From Pseudoalteromonas sp. N1230-9 (GTDB lineage: Bacteria; Pseudomonadota; Gammaproteobacteria; Enterobacterales; Alteromonadaceae): a stretch of DNA of 64,000 nucleotides. The stretch is taken from the NCBI RefSeq assembly GCF_032716425.1, contig NZ_CP090419.1:518501-582500 (forward strand). The letters run 5' to 3'. The notes below the pieces were generated by a model. That model was not told where the DNA came from and made no database searches. It saw only the letters and a program-made list of their open reading frames with translations. A program made the position numbers and the translations under genes. Positions 53,250 to 61,884 of the stretch are shown in pieces. Numbering within the stretch: position 1 is the stretch's first letter; each line of letters starts with the position of its first letter.

Positions 53250-54440
53250 ATGAAAACACAATTATCAATTTTAGCATCGTTAGTAACAGTCGGTTTAAGT
53301 ACGCACGTAAACGCCGTTGAGAGTGATGGTATTCAGAGCATGTTAAAGAATGGCCAAGTGCAGGGGATGTTGCGTTATAGATACGAAAATGTTGAGCAAG
53401 ATGGATTAGCTGAACGAGCTCATGCTTCAACATTATTAACGCGCTTTAATTATAAAACAGCCACCTTAAAAGGGGTTTCAGCTCTGTTAGAGTTTGATAA
53501 TGTCACGCAGCTAGGTAACGACAACTACAATAGCACTGTGAACGGAAAATTAGATCACCCTGTTGTGGCTGATCCAAAAGGAACCGAAGTAAATCAAGCA
53601 AGCTTACAATTTAAAAATGAACAGTGGCAAATTACTGCTGGCAGACAACGTATTAACTTAGATGACCAGCGATTTGTAGGGGGAGTTGCTTGGCGTCAAA
53701 ACGAGCAAACATTTGATGGGTATCGAGTCATTTATAAGCCGACATCTTCAATAAAGTTTGATTATAGCTATATATATAATGTTAATCGTATTTTTGGTGA
53801 AGACAGTCCAAACAGTGATTTACATGGAAAGCTACATTTTGGTAATGCGTTATTTCAAGTCAGGCCAGAATTTAATATGAGTGTTTTTGCATATCTTTAT
53901 GATTTTGATAATGCACTCACTATTTCAACACAAACAATTGGCTTACGCGCTACGGGACAGTTTTCAGAGTCACTTTCTTACACTTTGAGTTATGCCATGC
54001 AGCAAGACTATGCTGACAACCCTCAGTCATTTGATGCAGACTACTTTTTAGCTGAGTTTAAAGGCAAGGTTAATCAGGTAGGTTGGAAGTTGGGTTATGA
54101 ATTGCTGGGCTCTGATAATGGCATCAGTTTTACCACACCTTTGGCAACAGGGCATAAGTTTCAGGGTTTTGCAGATAAGTTCCTGAATACGCCTAATGTC
54201 GGTATTGCAGATCTTTATTTTGGGATTAATGGTGAATTAGCCAAAGTGAAACTATCAGCGACGTATCACCGTTTTGAAAGTGACGAACAAAATACTGACT
54301 TTGGTGATGAGCTTGATGTAACAGCACTGTACCCAGTATCGAAGGACTGCAATCTATTGTTTAAGTATGCGCACTACAATGCGGATGAGTTTGCAACAGA
54401 TACTGATAAGTTATGGGTTATGTTAACTCATAAGTTCTAG
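53250..54440 (+). CDS. Outer-membrane beta-barrel porin under FNR/NarL-type control
   Basis: 396 residues. Signal peptide about 1-22 (ending THVNA), then a barrel with repeated amphipathic strands (GMLRYRYENVEQDG, GVSALLEFDNVTQLG, QASLQFKNEQWQITAGRQRI) ending in LWVMLTHKF with the terminal Phe. The NLDDQRFVGGVAWRQNEQTFDGYRV-type region resembles the alginate-export/OprD-like porin group of marine bacteria; I cannot assign a subfamily. AAGGTAATG precedes the ATG. An FNR box 60 bp upstream and a NarL site before it suggest an outer-membrane channel for nitrate or nitrite. Confidence 0.8.
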   Translation: MKTQLSILASLVTVGLSTHVNAVESDGIQSMLKNGQVQGMLRYRYENVEQDGLAERAHASTLLTRFNYKTATLKGVSALLEFDNVTQLGNDNYNSTVNGKLDHPVVADPKGTEVNQASLQFKNEQWQITAGRQRINLDDQRFVGGVAWRQNEQTFDGYRVIYKPTSSIKFDYSYIYNVNRIFGEDSPNSDLHGKLHFGNALFQVRPEFNMSVFAYLYDFDNALTISTQTIGLRATGQFSESLSYTLSYAMQQDYADNPQSFDADYFLAEFKGKVNQVGWKLGYELLGSDNGISFTTPLATGHKFQGFADKFLNTPNVGIADLYFGINGELAKVKLSATYHRFESDEQNTDFGDELDVTALYPVSKDCNLLFKYAHYNADEFATDTDKLWVMLTHKF

Positions 54441-54476
54441 CCTTTATTTTTAACTGACTACTGTACCCTGCAATTC

Positions 54477-54501
54477 AAAAGCCTCTTCGGAGGCTTTTTT
54501 T
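54477..54501 (+). terminator. Terminator after the porin gene
   Basis: AAAAGCCTC-TTCG-GAGGCTTTT with a UUCG loop and a T-run. Confidence 0.9.
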
Positions 54502-54558
54502 GATGATTAATAAAACCTATCTACTTTTATTCAGTTTTTTGCGCTGTAGGTATAAAGC

Positions 54559-54574
54559 TCCTCCTAAATGGGTA
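54559..54574. promoter_or_regulatory. NarL-type 7-2-7 site upstream of narK3
   Basis: TCCTCCT-AA-ATGGGTA: the right heptamer is a good NarL half, the left one has C instead of A at position 2. Another half, GTGGGTA-like, follows at about 54585. The pair recurs almost identically upstream of nrdG. Confidence 0.6.
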
Positions 54575-54666
54575 GTGAGTATAGGTGGGTAAAGAGATCG
54601 TGCTTCAAGGCAGAAAAAATAAGGGAGTAGGTCTGTTTTTGTTCACCTTAAAGTAACTGTTATTCA

Positions 54667-54680
54667 TTGATTTGCATCAA
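54667..54680. promoter_or_regulatory. FNR box, narK3 promoter
   Basis: TTGAT-TTGC-ATCAA, a perfect match, 58 bp upstream of the ATG at 54739. Confidence 0.88.
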
Positions 54681-54738
54681 TTCTTTTTAATCTTGCCAAC
54701 CGAAAATGATGTCAGTAACCCTATCTTTGGAGAAGACA

Positions 54739-56211
54739 ATGGCAAGTGAAAAATTTAATATTTTTTCTTTTCGCGGAAAAATGAAAGTATTACATCTAAG
54801 CTGGCTCGCATTTTTTATTACCTTTTTTGTTTGGTTTAATTTTGCCCCCTTATTGCAAGCGGTAAAAACAACATTAGGTCTAACAACCGAACAAGTTAAA
54901 ACCTTACTTATTTTGAATGTGGCGTTAACGATCCCTGCTCGGGTGATCATTGGCATGCTAACAGATAAATATGGTCCACGATTAGTTTATTCATGCTTGT
55001 TGGTTATCAGCTCGATACCTTGTTTTATGTTTGCTTTTGCAGATAGCTTTTTACAAGCTGCTATTGCACGCTTTCTACTTGGTTTTATTGGTGCTGGTTT
55101 TGTTATTGGCATTCGTATGGTATCTGAATGGTTCCCACATCATGAGTTAGGTACCGCAGAAGGCATTTATGGGGGATGGGGGAATTTTGGGTCAGCGGCT
55201 GCGGCTTTTTCACTTCCTACCCTTGCATTAATTTTTGGTGGTGATGATGGCTGGCGTTATGCAATAGGTGTGACGGGGCTTCTTAGCCTTATATTTGGAT
55301 TTATTTATTATGCTAACGTGACTAATACACCTAAAGGCTCAACCTACTTTAGGCCAAAAAACTTGGGGGCAATGGAAGTCACATCAAAAGGTGATTTTTT
55401 TCTACTTTTAATCATGAAAATTCCAATGTATGCAGCGCTGGCTTTGTTAACTTGGAAGCTCTCACCGAGCGGTGTCGGTATGCTAGATGCAAACATTGTT
55501 AACTTTATTTATGGTGCATTGGTTGTACTCTATTTATTTGAAGTTAAAAAAGTATGGGCAGTGAATAAAAACGTATTCGAGCAAGAAGTGCCAGAGCTAC
55601 ATCGTTATAGTTTTAAGCAGGTGGCCGTGTTAGATATTCTTTACTTTACTAATTTTGGTTCAGAATTAGCGGTTGTTTCAATGTTGCCACTCTTCTTTGC
55701 TGATACTTTTTCGCTGGACCCTGTTATGGCAGGGATGGTTGCTGGTGCTTACGCATTTATGAACTTAATGTCTCGCCCTGCGGGTGGTTTTATTTCTGAT
55801 AAATTTGGTCGAAGAACAACATTGTTGATCTTAACAGCGGGCCTTGCTGCTGGTTATTTTCTAATGGGGATGGTTAATGCACAGTGGCCGTTATGGCTTG
55901 CCGTTGTTACAGCTATGGCATGCTCGTTCTTTGTTCAGTCGGGTGAAGGAGCTGTCTTTGCTGTTGTTCCCTTAATAAAACGTCGCTTAACGGGACAAAT
56001 AGCAGGTATGACAGGAGCGTATGGTAATGTAGGAGCCGTAACGTTTTTAACCGTTTTATCATTAGTCGATTACGCAACCTTTTTCTATGTCATTGCAGGG
56101 ACAGCTATGATTGGTTTTGTCACTTTGTTCTTTATGGATGAACCAAGAGGGCAAATAGCTGAAGTAAGAGAAGATGGCACCGTTGAATTAATTGATGTCT
56201 CACATAAATAA
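54739..56211 (+). CDS. NarK/NasA-type nitrate transporter (MFS), third copy
   Basis: 490 residues starting MASEKFNIFSFRGKMK with GGAGAAGAC upstream; 12 helices. Nitrate signatures are GIYGGWGNFGSAAAAFSLP and SGEGAVFAVVPLIKRR with GMTGAYGNVGAVTF. The LNVALTIPARVIIGMLTDKYGPR segment is typical. The signature is of the NasA/NrtP-like group and differs from the other two transporters in the window, so uptake kinetics or substrate (nitrate versus nitrite) probably differ. The gene is monocistronic with its own FNR box and terminator. Confidence 0.9.
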   Translation: MASEKFNIFSFRGKMKVLHLSWLAFFITFFVWFNFAPLLQAVKTTLGLTTEQVKTLLILNVALTIPARVIIGMLTDKYGPRLVYSCLLVISSIPCFMFAFADSFLQAAIARFLLGFIGAGFVIGIRMVSEWFPHHELGTAEGIYGGWGNFGSAAAAFSLPTLALIFGGDDGWRYAIGVTGLLSLIFGFIYYANVTNTPKGSTYFRPKNLGAMEVTSKGDFFLLLIMKIPMYAALALLTWKLSPSGVGMLDANIVNFIYGALVVLYLFEVKKVWAVNKNVFEQEVPELHRYSFKQVAVLDILYFTNFGSELAVVSMLPLFFADTFSLDPVMAGMVAGAYAFMNLMSRPAGGFISDKFGRRTTLLILTAGLAAGYFLMGMVNAQWPLWLAVVTAMACSFFVQSGEGAVFAVVPLIKRRLTGQIAGMTGAYGNVGAVTFLTVLSLVDYATFFYVIAGTAMIGFVTLFFMDEPRGQIAEVREDGTVELIDVSHK

Positions 56212-56225
56212 ACATTAATGTATTT

Positions 56226-56255
56226 AAAAGCCAGCATAACATTATGCTGGCTTTT
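56226..56255. terminator. Bidirectional terminator between narK3 and mogA
   Basis: AAAAGCCAGCATAA-CA-TTATGCTGGCTTTT, a perfect 14-bp inverted repeat with A- and T-runs on both sides. Confidence 0.92.
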
Positions 56256-56275
56256 CTCATTTATATAGTGTGGTT

Positions 56276-56803
56276 TTAGCCCTTAGGTCTAAAAACCTGA
56301 ATGACAGAGTCATCACATTCCAAATAAGGCCCCTCAAGTAAATCAATACAATAGGGAATAGCTGGGAAAACGGCATCAAGGCATTGACGAATTGCTTTTG
56401 GCTTACCCGGTAAATTGATAATCAACGAACTGTCTCTGATCCCCGCTGTTTGTCGAGAGAGTATCGCTGTTGGCACGTATTTTAAGCTTTCTAGACGCAT
56501 TAACTCACCAAAACCTGGCATCATTTTGTCACATACAGCTTCTGTCGCTTCTGGGGTCACATCACGTTTTGCCGGACCTGTTCCACCTGTTGTAATGATC
56601 AGAGCGCATTTTTCGTTATCTGCAAGGTTACATAATGCATTTTCTATTAAAGGTTGCTCATCTTCTACAAGTTGATAGCAAGCTTGCCACGGCGAGCTTA
56701 GATAGCTATCTAATGCTTCAACAATACTTGGCCCTGATAAATCATCATATTGCCCGCGGCTAGCGCGATCACTCACGGTTAAAATACCAATTTTTGTTGT
56801 CAT
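56276..56803 (-). CDS. mogA: Molybdopterin adenylyltransferase MogA
   Basis: 175 residues starting MTTKIGILTVSDRASRGQYDD with GAGACAGG upstream; an ATG 18 bp upstream has no ribosome site. Motifs: IITTGGTGPAKRDVTPEAT, PGFGELMRLESLKYVPTAILSRQTAG and LIINLPGKPKAIRQCL. It activates molybdopterin with ATP for metal insertion by MoeA. It is the MogA-type paralogue of moaB at 35794 and is divergent from nrdG. Confidence 0.92.
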   Translation of the reverse strand: MTTKIGILTVSDRASRGQYDDLSGPSIVEALDSYLSSPWQACYQLVEDEQPLIENALCNLADNEKCALIITTGGTGPAKRDVTPEATEAVCDKMMPGFGELMRLESLKYVPTAILSRQTAGIRDSSLIINLPGKPKAIRQCLDAVFPAIPYCIDLLEGPYLECDDSVIQVFRPKG

Positions 56804-56862
56804 ACCTGTCTCACTGTTCATTTATTTATGGGCACTTTAACAAAGCCATAGCTAAAGATAAC

Positions 56863-56878
56863 TCCTCCTTAGTAGGTA
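56863..56878. promoter_or_regulatory. NarL-type 7-2-7 site, mogA/nrdG region
   Basis: TCCTCCT-TA-GTAGGTA, with a perfect right heptamer and a left heptamer off by one base. A single TACCTAT follows at 56922-56928. Confidence 0.65.
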
Positions 56879-56956
56879 GTTCTTGCTCGAGTTAAACCAA
56901 GGCTTAGTAATGAATTATAACTACCTATTTTGTGCGTAAATTGACCGTGTGATTTA

Positions 56957-56970
56957 TTGATTTAGATCAA
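56957..56970. promoter_or_regulatory. FNR box, nrdG promoter
   Basis: TTGAT-TTAG-ATCAA, a perfect match, 77 bp upstream of nrdG. Confidence 0.88.
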
Positions 56971-57047
56971 TAAACGAATTGGCATTAAATACCTCAAATA
57001 CTATATATTGATTCAAGTTTAATTTTTAACACAATATATGGTGTTTT

Positions 57048-57500
57048 ATGTTTAAGGTGCTAAAGCCACAGATTTGTTTTCAAGAAGTGCCTAATGAGGT
57101 GGCTCTTGGTTTTATCTGTACGGGCTGTCCTCTTAAATGCCGTGGTTGCCACAGTGTTGATACATGGGATCCAAAACAAGGAGAAGACTTAACTAAGGCA
57201 CGTTTTGAGGCTTGGATCGCACGCTATAGACAATTAATAACATGCATTGTTTTCTTCGGTGGTGAGTGGCAAGAGCGTTGTTTAATTAGTTACTTAAAAA
57301 TAGCTAAACAACAGAGGCTAGCAACCTGCTTGTATACGGGGCTAGACGACGTATCTCATAGCTTGAAAGCCGAGCTTACTTACTTAAAAACAGGCCCTTA
57401 TATTCCCGAGTATGGTGGGCTTGCAAGTCGTACTACTAACCAAAAGTATATTGAAGTTGCTAGCGGAAGATTACTTAACTCATTATTTTTAAAAGGATAA
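57048..57500 (+). CDS. nrdG: Anaerobic ribonucleotide reductase activating protein NrdG
   Basis: 150 residues, radical SAM activase. Cluster motif CPLKCRGC at residues 27-34 (Cx3Cx2C), and FFGGEWQE for SAM binding. It generates the glycyl radical on NrdD. nrdG precedes nrdD by 4 bp, opposite to the E. coli order. Controlled by an FNR box. Confidence 0.95.
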   Translation: MFKVLKPQICFQEVPNEVALGFICTGCPLKCRGCHSVDTWDPKQGEDLTKARFEAWIARYRQLITCIVFFGGEWQERCLISYLKIAKQQRLATCLYTGLDDVSHSLKAELTYLKTGPYIPEYGGLASRTTNQKYIEVASGRLLNSLFLKG

Positions 57501-57504
57501 CAAG

Positions 57505-59310
57505 ATGTCTTTACTTACCTTAGAACAGTTAAAAGAAAAAATGCATTTCATACAAAACTATACGCAGGCAACAAATGCTGCTGATGGCTCTACAGTGGAT
57601 GCAAACGCCAATGTGACATTAAAGAATGTAGCAACACTGGAGTCTGAAATTATGAAAGACTACTTTATTCAAGTTAATCGTTCACAAGTTGCTGGCAAAA
57701 TAAAAGAGCTTTATGGCGAACAGTTGAGCCAAGAGTACATTAGGCAAATAGAAAACCATGAAATCTATGTTCACGATGAAACCAGCTTAAAGCCATATTG
57801 CACATCAATTACTATGTATCCTTTTTTGCTGGATGGCTTAACTAAACTAGGTGGAGAGTCAAAAGCTCCTAAGCATTTAGAATCATTCTGCGGTAGCTTT
57901 GTTAATTTGGTTTTTGCTATTAGCGCACAATTTGCAGGGGCAGTTGCCACGGTCGAGTTCTTAATGTATTTCGATTATTTTGCCCGAAAGGATTATGGCG
58001 ATAATTATTTAACGACTCACCCACACGCTATTAAAAATCATCTTCAACATGTGGTTTATGCACTAAACCAACCTGCTGCAGCAAGAGGTTATCAAAGTGT
58101 GTTTTGGAACATCTCTTTGTACGATGTTGAGTACTTTAATGCAATGTTTGGTCATTTTGTCTTTCCAGATGCAACGCCTGCTAACTGGCCGACCGTAAAA
58201 GGCTTACAACAGTTCTTCTTGGACTGGTTTAATGATGAGCGCAGTAAAGCTATTTTAACATTTCCCGTTGTTACAGCTGCAATGCTTGTAGAAAATGAAG
58301 CACCTAAAGATAAAGAGTTTGCGTTAATGTGTGCAAAAAATCTGAGTGAAGGTGGGTCGTTCTTTATATATCAATCTGAAAACCCTGACTCTTTAGCATC
58401 TTGCTGCAGACTCAGAAATGAAATTAATGATCACAGTTTTTCATATAGCCTTGGAGCGGGTGGGGTTGCTACAGGCTCAATCAATGTCATCACTTTAAAT
58501 ATGAATCGTTTAGTTCAGGATAATCGTGACTTAAAAGCAGAAGTCGAGAAAATTCATAAGTATCAAATAGCTTATAGAGCTTTAATGGAAGAGTATTTTC
58601 AAGCAGGGATGTTGCCAGTTTATGATGCAGGATTTATCTCGTTCAAAAAACAGTTTTTAACAGTGGGCATTAATGGTTTAGTTGAAGCAGCCCAATATTT
58701 AGGATTACAAATAAATACAGGCGATGCATATAAAAGCTGGGTTAAGGAGCAACTTAAAATTATTTATCAAGCTAATCGAGCTGCAACAAAGGAAACCGGA
58801 TACTTATTTAATACAGAGTTTGTTCCTGCTGAGAACTTAGGTGTTAAAAATGCGAAGTGGGATTTAAAAGAGGGTTATGAAGTTCCACGTGATTGTTATA
58901 ACAGCTATTTTTATATTGTAGAAGATGAAACGATTAATCATCTCGATAAGTTTATTCTACATGGTAGTGAAATGGTGGAGTATCTGGACGGTGGCTCAGC
59001 ACTGCATTTAAACTTAGATGAGCACTTAGATGTGCATCAATACTTAAAGTTATTGAATATTGCCGCTAAAACGGGGGGTAATTATTTCTGCATTAACGTA
59101 CGCATCACAATTTGTAATGACTGTGAACACATAGATAAGCGCTCGAATCAACGTTGTTCAAACTGTGGATCAATCGATATTGATTATGGGACACGAGTGA
59201 TTGGTTATTTAAAAAGAGTATCGGCCTTTAGCCAAGGACGCCGTAAGGAGCATACTTTAAGGCATTATCATCGAACTAAAAATAGCGTCGCAAACAGAAA
59301 GTTGGCATAA
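57505..59310 (+). CDS. nrdD: Anaerobic (class III) ribonucleoside-triphosphate reductase
   Basis: 601 residues, about 110 shorter than E. coli NrdD because the N-terminal ATP-cone regulatory domain is absent; the protein starts directly in the catalytic barrel. The four-Cys zinc motif is CNDCEHIDKRSNQRCSNC near the C-terminus and the glycyl-radical segment is GTRVIGYLKRVS (Gly about 567). It makes dNTPs without oxygen. Lack of an ATP cone implies no ATP/dATP activity switch at that site. The ATG follows AAAAGGATAACAAG. Confidence 0.94.
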   Translation: MSLLTLEQLKEKMHFIQNYTQATNAADGSTVDANANVTLKNVATLESEIMKDYFIQVNRSQVAGKIKELYGEQLSQEYIRQIENHEIYVHDETSLKPYCTSITMYPFLLDGLTKLGGESKAPKHLESFCGSFVNLVFAISAQFAGAVATVEFLMYFDYFARKDYGDNYLTTHPHAIKNHLQHVVYALNQPAAARGYQSVFWNISLYDVEYFNAMFGHFVFPDATPANWPTVKGLQQFFLDWFNDERSKAILTFPVVTAAMLVENEAPKDKEFALMCAKNLSEGGSFFIYQSENPDSLASCCRLRNEINDHSFSYSLGAGGVATGSINVITLNMNRLVQDNRDLKAEVEKIHKYQIAYRALMEEYFQAGMLPVYDAGFISFKKQFLTVGINGLVEAAQYLGLQINTGDAYKSWVKEQLKIIYQANRAATKETGYLFNTEFVPAENLGVKNAKWDLKEGYEVPRDCYNSYFYIVEDETINHLDKFILHGSEMVEYLDGGSALHLNLDEHLDVHQYLKLLNIAAKTGGNYFCINVRITICNDCEHIDKRSNQRCSNCGSIDIDYGTRVIGYLKRVSAFSQGRRKEHTLRHYHRTKNSVANRKLA

Positions 59311-59315
59311 ATTAA

Positions 59316-59337
59316 AAGCGCTTCAATTGAAGCGCTT
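59316..59337. terminator. Terminator between nrdD and ytfE
   Basis: AAGCGCTTCAA-TTGAAGCGCTT, a perfect palindrome of 22 bp lying between convergent genes, with A/T flanks. Confidence 0.75.
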
Positions 59338-59351
59338 ATTGCTGAGGAGCT

Positions 59352-60005
59352 TTATTGTTCGATAAATAAAATATTGTTTTCTAAGTGTATATGCTCTTTT
59401 AAGTCATAATAAAGTTGCTCTACACCAACATACAACGCTTGCCACGAGCTACATACCCCATCAGGCGGTGTGAACTGATGTGTAATATCAGCGAGTTTCT
59501 CTAATGCTTTAGCATGCTCTAAATGTTCAGCCTCCATAACTGAAATAGGCCCCGCAGGATAAAAGCCGTTCATAAGCAGTGGGAATAGAATTTCTTCTTC
59601 TTTCATCATATGTTCTTGAAGCTCAAACTCCATCGAAACAAGGTGTGATTCCAGTTCTTTTGGAAGTTCTGGGTGATCAGAATGATTGAGCGTAATCTTC
59701 TTTATGAGCTGAATTAACTCTGGAAACTGTTGCCTATGTTTTTCGTGAAAATTGTCAATAATGTGCGTAATAAGTGAAGCTGTAGGTTGAGCACCCCACA
59801 TTAAATGATTAGCCAACTCTTTTTGCAGATCTAATGCATCAAGCTGTGATAAAAATGAGTCATGGTCAAAGTTGATACTCTTTAAAGTCTGCCTTAGAGT
59901 TTGTTGCCCGTTAAAGCAATAATCTAGCTTATTTTCATCAAATAAACGCGTGGCACCAGGAATAGTCGCTGCAAGTTCACCAATTGGTTTGTCTAAAAGT
60001 GACAT
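59352..60005 (-). CDS. ytfE: Iron-sulfur cluster repair di-iron protein YtfE (RIC)
   Basis: 217 residues. An N-terminal ScdA-like domain with LDYCFNGQQTL (about 27-37) precedes a haemerythrin-like four-helix domain with ligands in THIIDNFHEKHR, EFELQEHMMKEEEILFPLL, EAEHLEHAKALE and LKEHIHLENNILF. YtfE repairs Fe-S clusters damaged by NO or oxidants. It sits at the right end of the nitrate island; no clear NsrR or FNR site was found upstream. Confidence 0.95.
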   Translation of the reverse strand: MSLLDKPIGELAATIPGATRLFDENKLDYCFNGQQTLRQTLKSINFDHDSFLSQLDALDLQKELANHLMWGAQPTASLITHIIDNFHEKHRQQFPELIQLIKKITLNHSDHPELPKELESHLVSMEFELQEHMMKEEEILFPLLMNGFYPAGPISVMEAEHLEHAKALEKLADITHQFTPPDGVCSSWQALYVGVEQLYYDLKEHIHLENNILFIEQ

Positions 60006-60186
60006 AGTTAAAAGCCTTGAACCGTAAAATGGGTGCTTCTAATCTAAATAAGCAAACTTTGAAATGAAATTACCCTAAATGGATAGAAGTAGATAAGAAA
60101 GTGAGTATTTGGTAATCGTTTTTGAGGTGACTATCAAATACTCGCGACTGTAAGCTTTATAAATTTAAAAGAAAGTTGCCAGTGAG

Positions 60187-60534
60187 CTAACCCCAGAAGC
60201 AGCCATATTGGTCACTCATTACAACCTGTATAGCTGACTCTATATTTTTAGCTACTGGGGTAGGGCCGTAGCCGTGCCATTTTAAGTCGCGCTTCATCCA
60301 AAAAATTTTCCACTGCTTTTGAGTCTTTACCCACGTCAACTTGGCATTCTCAGTGTCGATATATTGAGTTTTATCACGCCAGTTTTGGTGACGTTCATAG
60401 ATATACACCGACTGATTGTCGATGCGAAAACCAATGTCAAATTCATTACGAACATTCACAGGTGGGCGGTGTTTCTCGAATGCTTCGCCTACTACCTTCT
60501 CAATGTGTTTAATTTCAAATTCACTGATTGCCAT
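60187..60534 (-). CDS. DUF3024 family protein
   Basis: 115 residues, soluble. The pattern FRIDNQSVYIYERHQNWRD, TWVKTQKQWKIFWMKRDLKWHGYGP and the terminal DQYGCFWG is that of DUF3024, small proteins of marine gammaproteobacteria with no known role. It is monocistronic between the nitrate island and the Fic gene. Confidence 0.8.
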   Translation of the reverse strand: MAISEFEIKHIEKVVGEAFEKHRPPVNVRNEFDIGFRIDNQSVYIYERHQNWRDKTQYIDTENAKLTWVKTQKQWKIFWMKRDLKWHGYGPTPVAKNIESAIQVVMSDQYGCFWG

Positions 60535-60768
60535 TGTTATTTACCTGTTTTATTACCGCCACCCTAAATATAAGGTAGTTGGTTTTTTAGTTCTGTGTCT
60601 AAGACAAAAACTAAGTATCACCATAGTAAGTGCCTACTTTTACGACTTTACTATTTAACTTTTTTAGTTCGTGTTTTTTCTTTGTTTTTATTTCTCGCTC
60701 AGTATTGAACTTTGCTAATGTACGATGTTGTTATTAGGCATGATGCTCTCAAAATTAGTAATAGAGGC

Positions 60769-61848
60769 CTAACCGTGTGCGATTAGTAAGGTGCACAAGG
60801 GCTCGTTAATGTAGTAATTAGCACGGCCTACTTTTTGTTTGGTCAAAAAGCCATGATCTACCAACTGTTCTAAATACTTGGTGGCGGTAATACGAGTTAC
60901 ACCGAGTTCTTCAACAATAAAGTCTATTTTGGTGTAGGGGTGGTTAAATAGGTTGTTGAGTAAATCTTGGCTGTAAATTTTAGGAAGCTGCTCTCTAATA
61001 CCGTGTTTTACTTCTGCCATAAGGGTTTTCATGGCGGTGATAAGTGAAATAGTGTTTTGTGCAGTATCAATGACACCATCAAGCATAAACTCTAACCAAG
61101 GCTCCCAATTGCCAGTGTCGCGCACGGCCTGTAAGTTAGCGTAGTAATCAGCCTTGTTCTGAATTACAAATCGGCTTAAGTAAAGCACGGGTAAATTCAG
61201 TAAATCTTTGGTGACTAAATATAAAATATTTAAAATACGCCCCGTACGGCCGTTGCCATCGTAAAACGGGTGAATGCTCTCAAACTGGTGATGAATAATG
61301 GCCATTTTCACCAATGGGTCAGCATCGCATAGTTCATCGTTATTGATAAACTGCACAAGGTTATCCATCAGCTTTGTAATTTCATCGGCGTGTTGTGGGG
61401 GGGTGTAAACCACTTCACCAGTACGTGCATTTTTTAGGTCAGTACCAGGTAGCTTTCGTAGACCCGCATTGTTATGTTCTAGGTTTTTTTGTATTGCGAG
61501 TATATCATCAAGACGAATAAGTTTGCTTTTACGCGCGGTTTCGAACCCTTGCTTTAAAGCGACGGCATAATCTTGTACTTCTTTTGTAGCGGGGTTAGTC
61601 ACCGCTTCTTCAAAAAGGTTTGCTTTATAGAGTTCATCGTGTGTAGTTACGATGTTTTCTACTTCAGAGCTGTCTTTTGCTTCTTGTAAAGAGAGCGTAT
61701 TAATCAATATAGCTTCGTTAGGTATGCTAGCTGCGATGCCTTTCAATTCAGCTAGATGTCGATGGGCGGTGGCGGCTTTTTTTAAAACAGCACGGGTTTC
61801 CCATTGCTCAATATTTACAAGCGGTAAAAGCTTAATATTAGTAGACAT
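60769..61848 (-). CDS. Fic family AMP-transferase-like protein (class II)
   Basis: 359 residues. The inhibitory helix motif SSEVEN (residues 60-65; S-x3-E-N) lies N-terminal to the Fic domain, the class II layout, and the active-site loop HPFYDGNGRTGR spans residues 193-204. A C-terminal winged helix-turn-helix (about 300-350, FIVEELGVTRITATKYLEQLVDHGFL) suggests DNA binding. Fic proteins of this type AMPylate targets and can be toxins or self-regulated enzymes. No separate antitoxin gene is adjacent, as expected for self-inhibited class II. Its promoter has clustered inverted repeats. Confidence 0.92.
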   Translation of the reverse strand: MSTNIKLLPLVNIEQWETRAVLKKAATAHRHLAELKGIAASIPNEAILINTLSLQEAKDSSEVENIVTTHDELYKANLFEEAVTNPATKEVQDYAVALKQGFETARKSKLIRLDDILAIQKNLEHNNAGLRKLPGTDLKNARTGEVVYTPPQHADEITKLMDNLVQFINNDELCDADPLVKMAIIHHQFESIHPFYDGNGRTGRILNILYLVTKDLLNLPVLYLSRFVIQNKADYYANLQAVRDTGNWEPWLEFMLDGVIDTAQNTISLITAMKTLMAEVKHGIREQLPKIYSQDLLNNLFNHPYTKIDFIVEELGVTRITATKYLEQLVDHGFLTKQKVGRANYYINEPLCTLLIAHG

Positions 61849-61884
61849 AGATAATTTTTATCCTTTTTTATACATGCCAGTGTT

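Noticed and set aside
60006..60186. NsrR or NarL site upstream of ytfE
   Set aside because: TACCCTAAATGGATAG only loosely resembles a heptamer pair and no NsrR-like palindrome was found.
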